Shown piece by piece: positions 51,598-61,176 of a stretch of 64,000 nt of DNA. The stretch's first letter is position 1. Each line of letters starts with the position of its first letter. The notes beneath the pieces are model-generated. The model was given only the letters and a program-made list of their open reading frames with translations, did no database searches and had not been told where the DNA came from. The translations under genes and the position numbers were made by a program. Location: the NCBI RefSeq assembly GCF_014534745.1, contig NZ_JACVVP010000041.1, positions 1 through 64,000 of the forward strand, given 5' to 3'. The DNA is from Flammeovirga sp. EKP202. Its GTDB lineage: Bacteria > Bacteroidota > Bacteroidia > Cytophagales > Flammeovirgaceae.

Positions 51598-52323
51598 TTA
51601 TTTTGCTTGATCACCACAAAGTTGGTCATAAACATATACGTGCTCTGCAAAATCTCTCCAGGCAAATTTATCACCTCCGTAATATTTCTCGAAGATGTCA
51701 GGGCATTTAGTAAAGATGACAGTTTTCGCTTCTTTCTTATATTTTTTCTTTTCTAAGTAAACAGCTCTGTTTGACCCCGCATCACATACTAAATAAGATT
51801 TGTCAATACCGCCAGTGACTTTTATACCACCAACACCAAGTCCTGTAGTTTCTTTGGCATTTGGGTCTTTGTATACTTTTACAACATGGTCAAAACCAGG
51901 GTTTAAAAGTTGCATCAAGGCAAATTTGTTTTTCTTACCAGGAAGCAATGCTTGCTCAAAGTAGAAGTATTCTTGATCAACAACTTTATTGAAGTCTCTT
52001 CCAGACAATTCAGTGATAGAATTAGCAGTAATAGCTTGTGTGTAGGTCTGAATTTTAAGAGTTTTAATTCCTACTTCTTTCACATCTTCTGCTTTGAATT
52101 TAAATTTCTCCCCACTTTCAGTTTTAAAGGTGAAACTTTTCAATACATTTTTTACGAGATAGGAAGAAGTTACTTTTCCTATGATTTTAGTGCCATCATT
52201 TTTGATCACATAGGAGTTTTTAGCACCTGACATAGCAGATGAAGGTATTGCTGGTACAAATTGTTGACCAAAGCAAATGAAAGAGCTTAGGCATAGTAGC
52301 GAAATGAGTGTAAGAGTTTTCAT
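51598..52323 (-). CDS. Secreted protein of unknown function (241 aa)
   Basis: 241 aa. A signal peptide (MKTLTLISLLCLSSFICFGQ) indicates export; there is no lipobox, as FICFGQ lacks the small residues expected. The mature part begins with a KNDGTKIIGKVTSSYL strand pair, typical of a small beta-rich unit seen in many Bacteroidota proteins that detect or handle stress. I do not recognise the rest. The C-terminus has Cys-rich positions (SYLVCDAG, FTKCPDIF, DQLCGDQ) that might pair. It is followed upstream by another envelope protein gene on the same strand, 44 bp away. Confidence 0.65.
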   Translation of the reverse strand: MKTLTLISLLCLSSFICFGQQFVPAIPSSAMSGAKNSYVIKNDGTKIIGKVTSSYLVKNVLKSFTFKTESGEKFKFKAEDVKEVGIKTLKIQTYTQAITANSITELSGRDFNKVVDQEYFYFEQALLPGKKNKFALMQLLNPGFDHVVKVYKDPNAKETTGLGVGGIKVTGGIDKSYLVCDAGSNRAVYLEKKKYKKEAKTVIFTKCPDIFEKYYGGDKFAWRDFAEHVYVYDQLCGDQAK

Positions 52324-52367
52324 AGTATATTAAAATGTAAAATATTTGTTTGGTTGCAGTAACGACA

Positions 52368-53156
52368 CTAAAAGGAATATCCCACTTGTATCACAAACCG
52401 AAGACCTCCAGTCCATGTCCTGAAATCTCCATTGGTATTGACTTCTTCTCCATCTAGTAAGCCATCAAGCCCAGGGAATTTTTCAATTAATCCATTTTTT
52501 ATTTCCTGTAAAACTTCAGCTTCTTCTGGGATTTCCACATCACTATCCAACTTTAGTTTTCCCGTATAAATTCCATAGCCAGGACCTATCATTATAAGGT
52601 CTACAGCAATTCTTTTTTTTATAATAAATTGATACCCCAATTCAATGCCAATATTCAGAATATCAGCACTTCCTTTCATTTTTGCTTGAATAGGTTCTCC
52701 TTGAACAGGTTGGCCTCCAAGGCTATCGAAACTAATGTTATTGCTTAAATTGTATCTGTAATAAGCAATATAGGGGCCCCAATACAAACCATCAGGGGCA
52801 AAGCCTCTATTTCTTTTCTTAAAATAACGTCTATAATCTGCTGCAATGCTATAACCTGTATTTTTAAAATCTCTTGCAGCACCATTACCCAAAGGTAGAG
52901 TGACAATTTTTGGGAAAGTAAGACTTCCTACATTTAAAGAAACGGATTGGAAATCATTGATTCTTCGTTCATATCCTAAAACATAATTTCCGCTTCCCCA
53001 AAGTAAATAAGGAGTAAGGTTAAAACGTACTATGTTTTTACGCATCATTGTGATGCTTGAGTCATGCTCAATGTCTAACGTTTTTTTTTGCTTTTGAGCA
53101 AAAGTAGTATTGAAAAACAATAAGACTAAAAAAGAGAGTATAAAGGTAGCTTTCAT
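52368..53156 (-). CDS. Outer-membrane beta-barrel-like protein
   Basis: 262 aa. A signal peptide (about 1-20, ending TFAQ) is followed by alternating hydrophobic residues and turns: FNLTPYLLWGSGNYVLGYERRI, LYWGPYIAYYRYNL, LNIGIELGYQFIIKKRIAVDLIMIGPGYGIYTG and a final FVIQVGYSF ending in Phe, a mark of outer-membrane barrels. It resembles DUF3575-type or small porin-like outer-membrane proteins of about 8-10 strands. Ligand unknown. It lies 29 bp downstream of the giant double-DUF445 gene and 44 bp upstream of the 241-aa gene, all on the minus strand. Confidence 0.75.
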   Translation of the reverse strand: MKATFILSFLVLLFFNTTFAQKQKKTLDIEHDSSITMMRKNIVRFNLTPYLLWGSGNYVLGYERRINDFQSVSLNVGSLTFPKIVTLPLGNGAARDFKNTGYSIAADYRRYFKKRNRGFAPDGLYWGPYIAYYRYNLSNNISFDSLGGQPVQGEPIQAKMKGSADILNIGIELGYQFIIKKRIAVDLIMIGPGYGIYTGKLKLDSDVEIPEEAEVLQEIKNGLIEKFPGLDGLLDGEEVNTNGDFRTWTGGLRFVIQVGYSF

Positions 53157-53185
53157 TTTTGAAATTGGTTTTTGGTCAATTCAAT

Positions 53186-56100
53186 TTACTCTTTTAAGAC
53201 TAAAGAAACTAATTGAATCAAACCAAAATCTAACATTGCTCCAATCGGCAATCCTAAAAAGAATCCATATATAATTAATCTTCTGAAATACATGCCTGCA
53301 AAACCATAAAAAAGTTCCTCAATCTTGGCAGGGTCCATTTGATTAATCTCATTGACCACAATTCCTTGGAAATCTATAGTTTTAATCAATGCACTTGTAT
53401 GTGGAGAGGCAGATTGCATCAGTCCATCGAGCGTCTTACTCAGTAGGTAATTCTTGGTCTCGGTAGTGAGGCATTTATTGAAATCATTCAAAAATATTAC
53501 AGAGAGATTTTTGATCAACTCCCTAATTACTTCTTGATTTTTGTTATTTTCCAAAGATTTTGCAATTCCTTTTTCTACATCATAGATCAATTGTTCATGA
53601 TTGACGATCTCAGAGATGCCATTTTGTTCGAGGTATTCAGCAATATAATGTGCTATAGTACTGATAAACTTTTGAGACGATCTTGAATTCAATAAAATAG
53701 TAAACGTGCTTCGAATACCTTCACGTAATTCTTGTTCATCTGTATTCTTAAATATGTCTTTTACTTTTTTAGAAAGAATAACCTTCTTTGATATTTCTTT
53801 GATGATGTCCGATAGTTCATTGACAATGTTGTCTTGCTTGACTTCGTCAGAAATTCTATCAGCAAGGTGGTTTCTTATAATTTCTATCTCTGGAGCTAGA
53901 TTTAGGCTAAGTTGATCATACAATTCACCTTCAGAGAGTGTCCCCACGCTTAGAATTTTTTCAATCTTTGTTTCAAAAATTTCATCAACAATTCTATTCA
54001 ATACAAATTGCACACTTGTCAATAATCGATGATTTTGAAGTAAACCAAGTACAGTCTCTTTTATTGGCTCATTATTGATGGCCACATTAAGGTCTTTAAT
54101 CTTAGTTTTTCTTGAAATAATAGAAATCCTATCTTGTATCTTTTGAGTAATATCAGGAAGCCCTCTCAACAATAAATCGGGAATTTTTTTGTTGGTCAAT
54201 GCCATAGAGGTTCTTTTGATATTACCCTCATATAGAGCTGCCATTCTTCTTTTATTCACTACAGAAGTATAGACATCTTGAGCAATTTTTTCATCATTTT
54301 CATTAAGATGATTGATCACTCTTTGTATCAATTGCTCAACGATATGAATGCTGTTTGCTTGAAGTGCCTCATAAGGTTTTCCACCAAACAATGTCCTAAT
54401 AGGTTGTTCTTGATTGGAAATGTCCAGTAATTGTTTTTCAAAGAAATGTAATATTTTGTTTTGGAAATCCTCTTTCCCCAATGTTTCCATCATGAGTTTC
54501 CAAATACTTTCTTTGATTTTTACCTTATTATTACTGAAGATCGGAATTTCATTCAACGACTTCGTTCTATATTCAATCAGTTTATCCCTGAAAACTTTCT
54601 TCAGTTGATCAAATAAATCATCTTTTAATATCCATTGATGAGCTTTGTCTAATTGCTTTTTGAGAATTTGTTTGACAGCGTCAAACATCTGATCGACAAA
54701 TTTATCAGGAATTGCATCATTGAGCATTAAGTCATTGTTGAATAGATCAATCACCTTGTCGGATAAAAACTTGGACAGGGTTTCATAAACCGCATCTTTA
54801 TGTGCAAAATCAATGAATTTAGTTTGCAATGAACTTGATGGAAACGAATCGATTTTTACAATTTCTTCTTCTATTTTATTGGCAAAAGTTTGAGCATACT
54901 CATACCTTTTTGAAAACAAATTGTGAGTGAAGTCTTTACTTACCTTCTTTGCAATTCCTTTCTTTTCAGTTTCTAAAAGAATATCCAACGTACGGTAATC
55001 GGTTTCTACAAAGGTATTGTAAATACTATCTTTGAGTGACGTAAGTTTTCCTTGAATATCGTTGCCTATAGACTCTTCATTAAGCAATTGTTGCCCTACA
55101 AATTTACCCATATTGTTAGCAAAGTTTTCCTTATTCGCTGAGACAACACTAGGCGTAAAAGGTACTTTAATACCCATTACATATTTTGCAGTATACGGCC
55201 TGAAGATCATTTTAATGGCAATCCAGTTGGTCGCTAAACCCGTAATACCATAGACTAAGGCGATGCTTAACCCTAAACTGATAGGGTTTTCACCCATAGG
55301 GACATAAGCTGTTAATCCTCCAGCAATAGCACCTAGAAATGCACCAAAATAAGTGATCGGTTTCATGTTTTCCCCCATAAATCCTTTCACCATTTCAGGC
55401 AATTTATTATGTTTATTTTGAAGATTATCAGCAACAATTCTACTCACTTGCCCCTTCATCAGTCGGTTGATATTTCTATCAATATATCCTACTATGCCTG
55501 ATGTGAGTTTCTTGGGGAGTGAAGCACTTTTTTGAGCTATTTTTACTAAATCATGAATAGGGCGTTGTTTCCCTTTTTCAAATTCATCTCGAATAAAAGC
55601 TACTGAAAGTTTTTTCAGCTTTGGAGTCCACTTCTCAACGGTATTAGAGCTGATTAAATTTGAAAAGGGTTTATTTGTAATTTCTTTATCAATAATTCCT
55701 TCCAAAGCCTTAGAAATGGCGACTTTTTCAGAAACCATAACTTCTTCTGAAAAACTTTGTGTTTTATTCCCAAACTTGGCAATGGTAGCGTCTGTAAATA
55801 ACGAATACAGAGGTTGTTCTTTGATGCGGTCCAAACGTTCGCTGACAATAATCTTCGCTTTCTCCGTTGATTTTTTCTGATAGATGAATTTTGAAATCAG
55901 TTGTTCATCAATAAGAAACTTAAAAAGTCTAGAAAGATCTTCATGTTGCCTGTCTGATGACCAAATACTTTCTATTCTTTTGTCCATGATGGACGACATC
56001 GATTCAGCTCCTTGTCCCAGTAGTTTCTCATCAATGAGCGTTTTTAATAATGCATGAAGCGTATTGATGAGTCCTTTTTGATCGAACTTCTGAATTAAAC

Positions 56101-57316
56101 TGCCGATGCTATTTTTCTTAAGATAATCTAGCATAAACTCAGCACCTTGTTCTGCAAGTGCCTTTGAGTTTTGATCCGTTTTTTGATCATTGGCAATATG
56201 AATGATCTCGTCAACGACTTTGAAACGTTCACTAACACTATCAACGAAAAGCCCCATTAACCAGCGACCGATTAAACTAGCTTCCTCTTCGAAGGCCTCA
56301 TTAACGAGGTGATTGATTTCTTCCCGGTTTTCTTGAATCCATTCAACTACCGCATCAAGAATAATTGGAATATTGCTTCTTAGAAAATTTTCGAAATTTT
56401 CAGCAATGGTAGGAGGAAGAATATCAAAGATGGTCGTTTCTTCTTGACTGATTACGTCAATAAGAATATTAATAAGCCTTTTAATGGGTGCATTATCACT
56501 CTGATCTTGTAATTCTTTATCCAAGATGCGATGCACTTCCTTGGCGATATTCACATGATCTCCCGATCCTAACAGTTCACTAATACTTTTCTGAGAGATA
56601 GATTGACTAAGCTTTAATATCAGTTCGTCATTCTCAATCTGCTTTAAAAAGTTATCAATAAAATTATTCAGAGGTAATTCGTCATTTTTGATCAATTGAT
56701 GTAATTCATCAAAAAAATCACCTGTATATTGATCAATTGCTTCAAAAAGAATAGGGGATACAACACTCTTCACTTGTTCCCTTTTGAATTCATGCCAGAT
56801 GTCATTTGTCAATACTTCAATAAGATTTTCTTTCTTTAAAATTGAAAGAATAATATCGAAAGATTGATCACATACATAGCGGATATGTTGTTTGGAAGTG
56901 AAATCCGTGATATGAGAATTCATTAATAGCCCGTTCAATCCTTTACGAATCGTTTCTTTCGATTGCTCATCAATCAGGGCTAAAAAACGATCTATAGAAG
57001 TATTGATTTCAGGAATATCTGCAATCAGTTCATCTTCTTGAAAAGCTTCTTTTAAATGCGTTTCAATAAATTCAGTCAGCATGACTTGTAAAGCATTTTG
57101 AAATGCCTCTTTTTTCACTTCCTCACTGATGTTGTCGTGTCTGATAATTTCAGATTCAACGAGTTGACTGATATTATTAATGAATTGATCCTTTGTTTGT
57201 TCTACTATACTAGGGATACCCATCACCTTTTCAAATAACATTCTAAGGGCGAGATCATTAGTAGTATAACCTACAACAGAACCTGAAAATATTTTTAATA
57301 GTACTTCACTGATCAT
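53186..57316 (-). CDS. Giant membrane protein with two DUF445-like regions
   Basis: 1376 aa from the ATG at 57316 (MISEVLLKIFSGSVVGYTTNDLALRMLF); an alternative ATG at 57331 adds five residues. DUF445 proteins (E. coli YjiN, B. subtilis YheB) usually have 370-450 residues and carry 'G..iGyiTNwlAikMlF+P'. Here this signature occurs twice: VGYTTNDLALRMLFE at the N-terminus and GLATNWIAIKMIFRPYTAKY at about 690-710, where it follows a hydrophobic pair (YFGAFLGAIAGGLTAYVP). A last span, LIIYGFFLGLPIGAMLDFGLIQLV, sits at the C-terminus. Long helical, charged, repeat-like stretches lie between. The layout suggests a fusion or tandem duplication of DUF445, with large soluble helical domains between membrane anchors. 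Role unknown. Confidence 0.87.
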   Translation of the reverse strand: MISEVLLKIFSGSVVGYTTNDLALRMLFEKVMGIPSIVEQTKDQFINNISQLVESEIIRHDNISEEVKKEAFQNALQVMLTEFIETHLKEAFQEDELIADIPEINTSIDRFLALIDEQSKETIRKGLNGLLMNSHITDFTSKQHIRYVCDQSFDIILSILKKENLIEVLTNDIWHEFKREQVKSVVSPILFEAIDQYTGDFFDELHQLIKNDELPLNNFIDNFLKQIENDELILKLSQSISQKSISELLGSGDHVNIAKEVHRILDKELQDQSDNAPIKRLINILIDVISQEETTIFDILPPTIAENFENFLRSNIPIILDAVVEWIQENREEINHLVNEAFEEEASLIGRWLMGLFVDSVSERFKVVDEIIHIANDQKTDQNSKALAEQGAEFMLDYLKKNSIGSLIQKFDQKGLINTLHALLKTLIDEKLLGQGAESMSSIMDKRIESIWSSDRQHEDLSRLFKFLIDEQLISKFIYQKKSTEKAKIIVSERLDRIKEQPLYSLFTDATIAKFGNKTQSFSEEVMVSEKVAISKALEGIIDKEITNKPFSNLISSNTVEKWTPKLKKLSVAFIRDEFEKGKQRPIHDLVKIAQKSASLPKKLTSGIVGYIDRNINRLMKGQVSRIVADNLQNKHNKLPEMVKGFMGENMKPITYFGAFLGAIAGGLTAYVPMGENPISLGLSIALVYGITGLATNWIAIKMIFRPYTAKYVMGIKVPFTPSVVSANKENFANNMGKFVGQQLLNEESIGNDIQGKLTSLKDSIYNTFVETDYRTLDILLETEKKGIAKKVSKDFTHNLFSKRYEYAQTFANKIEEEIVKIDSFPSSSLQTKFIDFAHKDAVYETLSKFLSDKVIDLFNNDLMLNDAIPDKFVDQMFDAVKQILKKQLDKAHQWILKDDLFDQLKKVFRDKLIEYRTKSLNEIPIFSNNKVKIKESIWKLMMETLGKEDFQNKILHFFEKQLLDISNQEQPIRTLFGGKPYEALQANSIHIVEQLIQRVINHLNENDEKIAQDVYTSVVNKRRMAALYEGNIKRTSMALTNKKIPDLLLRGLPDITQKIQDRISIISRKTKIKDLNVAINNEPIKETVLGLLQNHRLLTSVQFVLNRIVDEIFETKIEKILSVGTLSEGELYDQLSLNLAPEIEIIRNHLADRISDEVKQDNIVNELSDIIKEISKKVILSKKVKDIFKNTDEQELREGIRSTFTILLNSRSSQKFISTIAHYIAEYLEQNGISEIVNHEQLIYDVEKGIAKSLENNKNQEVIRELIKNLSVIFLNDFNKCLTTETKNYLLSKTLDGLMQSASPHTSALIKTIDFQGIVVNEINQMDPAKIEELFYGFAGMYFRRLIIYGFFLGLPIGAMLDFGLIQLVSLVLKE

Positions 57317-57331
57317 AAAATAAAGTTGCAA

Positions 57332-57632
57332 TAAACTCCATGGAATACAAACATTTTTTGAATAGAATTAGAAAAAGAAATATAATTCGATTGAAAAAGG
57401 GTTTCAAAGTAATTTTCAATAAATGTTTTTATTTGTTAAAATGTGACTCTAAAATGATGATATTGGATAAAACTGATAAGTGTCATTCTTACTTTCTAAA
57501 TTCTAAATCTATATTGCAAACGGTTTAGGTTTTTTAAGGGATAATGAATTGAAGTATTATTCGTCCTATTATTTTGATCACTAATTAATTCCACTTAAAA
57601 CACTTTTTAATTAACAATTTTGTCTCAAAACG
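57332..57632. other. Divergent region between the DUF445 gene and the sugar symporter
   Basis: 301 bp with no convincing gene; a 62-codon plus-strand frame at 57340-57528 has no recognisable features and was rejected. It should hold promoters for both neighbours. No clear operator was found. Confidence 0.5.
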
Positions 57633-58910
57633 ATGAGTGAAACTATAGAAAAAACGATTGTGAAAGACGTTCAAACTAAAAAAAACAACACAGGGCCTTT
57701 CCTAATTATGGTAGGCTTAATGTTCATTGTAGGTTTCTTAACTGTAGTGAACCAACAATTCCAAGCACCATTACAGGAAGCATTACTTTCTGAAGCAGGT
57801 TCATTAGAAAACACTTTAGCAACGTTTATTACGTTTGCTTTCTTTATGGGTTACCCAACAATGGGTAATATTGCATCTAGCTGGGTGGACAACAAAGGAC
57901 ATAAAACAACTTTGATCAGAGGTCTTATCTTGTTAGTAGGTGCATTGGGTATCGAAGCATTATCAGCGAAGTTTGCTAATCTTCCATCTGTAGCAATTGG
58001 TGAAAGTGCAGTTCCTCAAGCGTTCTTTATCTTCTTAGTAGGATCATACGCATTAGGTTGTGCAATGGCTGTTTTACAAACTGTAATCAACCCATTTATC
58101 GCAGTTTGTGAAGTTCCAGGAACATCTTCTGTAACTCGTTTAAGTATTGCTGGTGCTTTGAACTCTATTGGTACAACAGCAGCACCTTTCTTTGTAGCAG
58201 GTATTATCTTTGGTGGTGTTGCTCCAGAAGTAGCTCAAATCTTATTGCCATTATCAATCTTAATGATTGTGATCGCAGTAGTAGCTGGTGTTTTAGGTAA
58301 AATTGAATTACCCAACCCAATGGCATCGGATGACGGTGAGGAAGTTGATCCTTCTACATTAACTAAATCTATTTGGAGCTTCAAACACTTAACATTAGGT
58401 GTAATTGCAATCTTCGTTTATGTAGGTGCAGAAGTAGCGGTAGGTTCAAACCTTGTACTTCATGCAAAACAAATTGGTTTACAAAAAGAAACTTATGCAT
58501 TTATGGCCACTATATACTGGGGTTCAATGTTAGTAGGTCGTTTATGTGGGTCATTCTTAGCGAAAATCCCTGGACAAACTCAATTGTTAGTGACAGCAGC
58601 TATCGCTTTAGTATTAACTGTAGCAGGTATGTTGACTCAGCAATTATGGTTATTAGTAGGTATTGGTTTAATGCACTCAATCATGTGGGGAGCAATCTTC
58701 GCTTTAGCGATTGACAAATTAGGACCTTATACAGCAAAAGGTTCAGGTGCTTTAATGATTGGTGTAGCAGGTGGTGCTATCCTTCCTTGGGTACAAGGTG
58801 TAAGTGCTGATGCTTTAGGTGATTGGCAAATGACATGGGGTATCGTAATTCTTTGCGAGGCTTATCTTGTATACTACGCTTTAGTTGGTTATAAGCATAA
58901 CTTAGACTAA
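57633..58910 (+). CDS. FHS-family sugar/H+ symporter (FucP-like MFS)
   Basis: 425 aa, 12 predicted membrane helices. The opening LMFIVGFLTVVNQQFQAPLQEALL is the signature of the fucose/galactose/glucose:H+ symporter (FHS) branch of the MFS, and the TMs include FFMGYPTMGNIASSWVDNKGHKTTLIRG with the MFS inter-helix motif between TM2 and TM3. It brings sugar into the cell with protons; the exact sugar cannot be read from the sequence. It stands alone on the plus strand, with a strong terminator, and its codon use is biased as in highly expressed genes (acs, suc), which suggests it is a major transporter. The closest families are glucose/galactose- and fucose-type. Confidence 0.92.
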   Translation: MSETIEKTIVKDVQTKKNNTGPFLIMVGLMFIVGFLTVVNQQFQAPLQEALLSEAGSLENTLATFITFAFFMGYPTMGNIASSWVDNKGHKTTLIRGLILLVGALGIEALSAKFANLPSVAIGESAVPQAFFIFLVGSYALGCAMAVLQTVINPFIAVCEVPGTSSVTRLSIAGALNSIGTTAAPFFVAGIIFGGVAPEVAQILLPLSILMIVIAVVAGVLGKIELPNPMASDDGEEVDPSTLTKSIWSFKHLTLGVIAIFVYVGAEVAVGSNLVLHAKQIGLQKETYAFMATIYWGSMLVGRLCGSFLAKIPGQTQLLVTAAIALVLTVAGMLTQQLWLLVGIGLMHSIMWGAIFALAIDKLGPYTAKGSGALMIGVAGGAILPWVQGVSADALGDWQMTWGIVILCEAYLVYYALVGYKHNLD

Positions 58911-58937
58911 GTCGTCTAGAGTTTAAAATATAAATGG

Positions 58938-58972
58938 AAACACCTTGCTAGTGATGGCAAGGTGTTTTTTTT
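58938..58972. terminator. Terminator after the symporter gene
   Basis: Perfect 11-bp stem AAACACCTTGC / GCAAGGTGTTT (58938-58948, 58957-58967) with a further T-run. It sits between convergent genes and may also serve the minus-strand gene ending at 58999. Confidence 0.92.
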
Positions 58973-58998
58973 GTTCTCAACAAATTAGATATGAATCT

Positions 58999-59814
58999 TT
59001 ACAAAGCTCCTTGATTTAAGAAATATTTAGTGACTGCTTCTAGAGGGACATCCTTTAAGATGACTCGTTTGTTTTTATCCATGAGATATATTGAAGGTAA
59101 AGCAGGTGTATAGTATATTTCATTACTATCAATTACGTCATCAATATCTTTGGCCCAAATCCATTGATCACCCTTTGTGAGGGTAGGTGATTCAGAATTA
59201 TCTACCATAAGGACTTTTAATTTTCCTGAATCAGTGGTATTCCTTATTACTTCATTCTTCCCTAATTCCTTATAATTTTCAATACACGAAGGACACTCAC
59301 TGTTTGTAAAAACTACCAATATGTACGGTGCTTGTATTGAGTAGAGATTTTTAATATTACCATCGATTTTAGTGTTAAAATCACTAGCAAGTTTACCTAT
59401 TTTATTTTTTTCAATAATAGTTAAGTGGTATTTGATTCTGACTTTTTGTAAGTCACTTAATATTGAATTTCTTTTGTAATCTTCTAAAATCAATTCGTAC
59501 AGTCCTTCATTTCTAAAGGGTGAGTTAGGATCAAAAAGAACTTTCTCAAAAATTTCAAGATAGAAAAGAAGAGTCTTATCAGTTTGGTTTGTTTGGTTAG
59601 TGAAAAAGTGAATCTCTTGAGATTTAGAAGAATTACTCATTGTACTTAATCCATAGATATACTTGAAAAGTATTTTTTCAGAAGCTTTTTTATTACTTAA
59701 GTCTTGAATGTTATGGTTTTGCCAAAAGAAGTCGGTGTATCCAAAATCAACACTTTGAGAATATAAGGAAGCTACATTACAAAAAAGTAGTAAATAAAGT
59801 GGTAGTAATTTCAT
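58999..59814 (-). CDS. Secreted thioredoxin-like protein (DUF5106-type)
   Basis: 271 aa. A signal peptide (MKLLPLYLLLFCNVASLYSQ) indicates periplasmic or surface location. The N-terminal region (about 21-155) is helical and polar, like the DUF5106 part that precedes thioredoxin folds in Bacteroidota. The C-terminal thioredoxin fold has APYILVVFTNSECPSCIENYKELG with a CPSC redox motif and cis-Pro region YYTPALPSIYLMDKNKRVI. It likely reduces or forms disulfides in the envelope. It is a single gene on the minus strand, with a 468-bp gene-free region upstream. Confidence 0.88.
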   Translation of the reverse strand: MKLLPLYLLLFCNVASLYSQSVDFGYTDFFWQNHNIQDLSNKKASEKILFKYIYGLSTMSNSSKSQEIHFFTNQTNQTDKTLLFYLEIFEKVLFDPNSPFRNEGLYELILEDYKRNSILSDLQKVRIKYHLTIIEKNKIGKLASDFNTKIDGNIKNLYSIQAPYILVVFTNSECPSCIENYKELGKNEVIRNTTDSGKLKVLMVDNSESPTLTKGDQWIWAKDIDDVIDSNEIYYTPALPSIYLMDKNKRVILKDVPLEAVTKYFLNQGAL

Positions 59815-60282
59815 TATTGAAATAGATTTTTTAATTGAATAAAATATTTATTTTTTTCTTTAATATCATTAACAGTTAAGGAGTAGTGAAATCATATTAA
59901 AAAAGACTCTATATAAATGAAGGTTTAATAAAATTGAATTAGATAATCAAGAGGACAAAATATCTTAAGGAATAAAAGTGTATAAATATTTTTCTCCATT
60001 TTAAAATTCCTTGTTTAGATATATAATAGAATTTATTGATTACAAAGGTTCTCAATATTTTTTGATTAACCTTGATGTGAAAGAGTATCGTATTTTATGG
60101 TACTTTTTCACTCGTTTTTTAGTGTTAAAACTGAAGCTCTCTTTTCAATTTTTTTTTTAATATGATTATTATAAATCAACAAGCTATTATTGATAAATGT
60201 TATTTCTTTCAATATTATTCGAATCAGATATAAATTATCTCTCATCCTTTTATTTTATGGTTTAGTAGTTATCTATTCAAAC
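59815..60282. other. Intergenic region with an orphan terminator
   Basis: 468 bp without a protein gene, between two minus-strand genes. Besides the promoter of the thioredoxin-like gene it contains a plus-strand terminator-like hairpin at 60077-60120 (listed separately) with no plus-strand protein gene upstream. Confidence 0.5.
60077..60120 (+). terminator. Orphan plus-strand terminator-like hairpin
   Basis: A 13-bp stem with two G-U pairs, GTGAAAGAGTATC (60077-60089) / GGTACTTTTTCAC (60099-60111), followed by TCG and six T residues. No plus-strand gene ends nearby (the closest ends at 58910 and has its own terminator), so it may end a small RNA or limit antisense transcription. Confidence 0.45.
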
Positions 60283-60843
60283 TTAGATTGCTTTCCTTTC
60301 TTTCTTTGTCATTGAAAAAAGCTGTTCAGTGGCTTTCGCAAGGTGATTTTTTACCGTATTTGGGGACACATCCATAATTTCTGCAATTTGGTTGATGGTA
60401 AATTTCTCTTCACGACTTAAACGAAAGGCTTCTTGCATACGAATAGGGAGTTTAGAAATATAGTGCTCTAGTTTTGTGAAAAGTTCTTCTTTATTGATTT
60501 CATCTTTTTCAAATTGATCTTCAACCCAGTTCATATGTATATCAATAGAGTCGGTTGGGAGTCGTCTAGATTTCTCTGCTTTCTTAACCAAGTTATTTCT
60601 TAAGGAACCAAAGAGATATGCTTTAGGAGTCTTAATGTGTAGAGGCCCAATTTCGTCCGTTTTATTGATACGTTCAATCAAGTATATAAATACCTCTTGT
60701 ATACTGTCTTCAACCGTTTCCAAAGGAAACCCTAGACGTACCCCAAAATTACATAAGCGAATATTATACTCGTGAAATATCACACTTAAGTCCGTTTGTT
60801 CATCTTCATTTATATAAAGATGGTATAATTCTGAAAATGTCAT
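60283..60843 (-). CDS. ECF RNA polymerase sigma factor
   Basis: 186 aa. Sigma-70 region 2 (about 20-95) has the core-binding ETVEDSIQEVFIYLIERIN and the -10 recognition helix KTPKAYLFGSLRNNLVKK. Region 4 (about 125-180) has the HTH LPIRMQEAFRLSREEKFTINQIAEIMDVSPNTVKNHLAKATEQL. It has the short two-domain form typical of ECF sigma factors and matches the Bacteroidota RpoE-like group linked to FecR and TonB receptors. It is divergent from the FecR gene (333 bp apart), and the receptor follows FecR, so the likely chain is receptor STN domain, FecR, sigma. It probably activates the receptor operon; the signal is an extracellular nutrient, unknown. Confidence 0.94.
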   Translation of the reverse strand: MTFSELYHLYINEDEQTDLSVIFHEYNIRLCNFGVRLGFPLETVEDSIQEVFIYLIERINKTDEIGPLHIKTPKAYLFGSLRNNLVKKAEKSRRLPTDSIDIHMNWVEDQFEKDEINKEELFTKLEHYISKLPIRMQEAFRLSREEKFTINQIAEIMDVSPNTVKNHLAKATEQLFSMTKKERKAI

Positions 60844-61176
60844 TTAGCTTTAGATTGTTTTGGTTTTAAAATTAGTAAGTCATAACTCTTGTATAGTTTT
60901 TCAAATATCATTTTTGCTTTCATTAAACCAAAGCTTCTACTCTTGCTTTCATAATATGATAGCTAAATGTTAACAATTTAGAAATATCAATTGAATTTTA
61001 ATGTTAGTAGTGAATTTCGTCTATGAGTCAAAGCTACTGTTTGTTAGTTGTTTGAGTGGTTTTTTATGCTAATTTTATGAATTCATAATTTGTTTACGAA
61101 GGAGAGTAGTCCTTTTTCTAGTCTTTCTTGCCCTTAGTAGTTGAAATATAATTTTCTTAATTATTTGAATTATTAG
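60844..61176. other. Divergent promoter region between sigma and FecR genes
   Basis: 333 bp without a gene. It contains TTGCTTTCAT twice (60914-60923 and 60943-60952, 29 bp apart), which might be binding sites, but this is weak. It must hold promoters for both genes. Confidence 0.4.

Noticed and set aside
57471-57482. AACTGATAAGTG, close to the LytTR repeat
   Set aside because: 11 of 12 positions match, but there is no second copy at 21-bp spacing, so it is probably chance.
57340-57528. 62-codon plus-strand reading frame starting beside the DUF445 gene
   Set aside because: No domain, biased base composition, no signal peptide, and it sits in a divergent promoter region; it reads like chance in AT-rich DNA.
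58373-58714. 113-aa plus-strand frame inside the sugar symporter
   Set aside because: Another frame of a well-supported 12-helix transporter; Cys/Arg-rich out-of-frame composition.
60188-60199. Third LytTR-like repeat (TATTGATAAATG)
   Set aside because: Only one half-site; no partner at 21 bp on either side.
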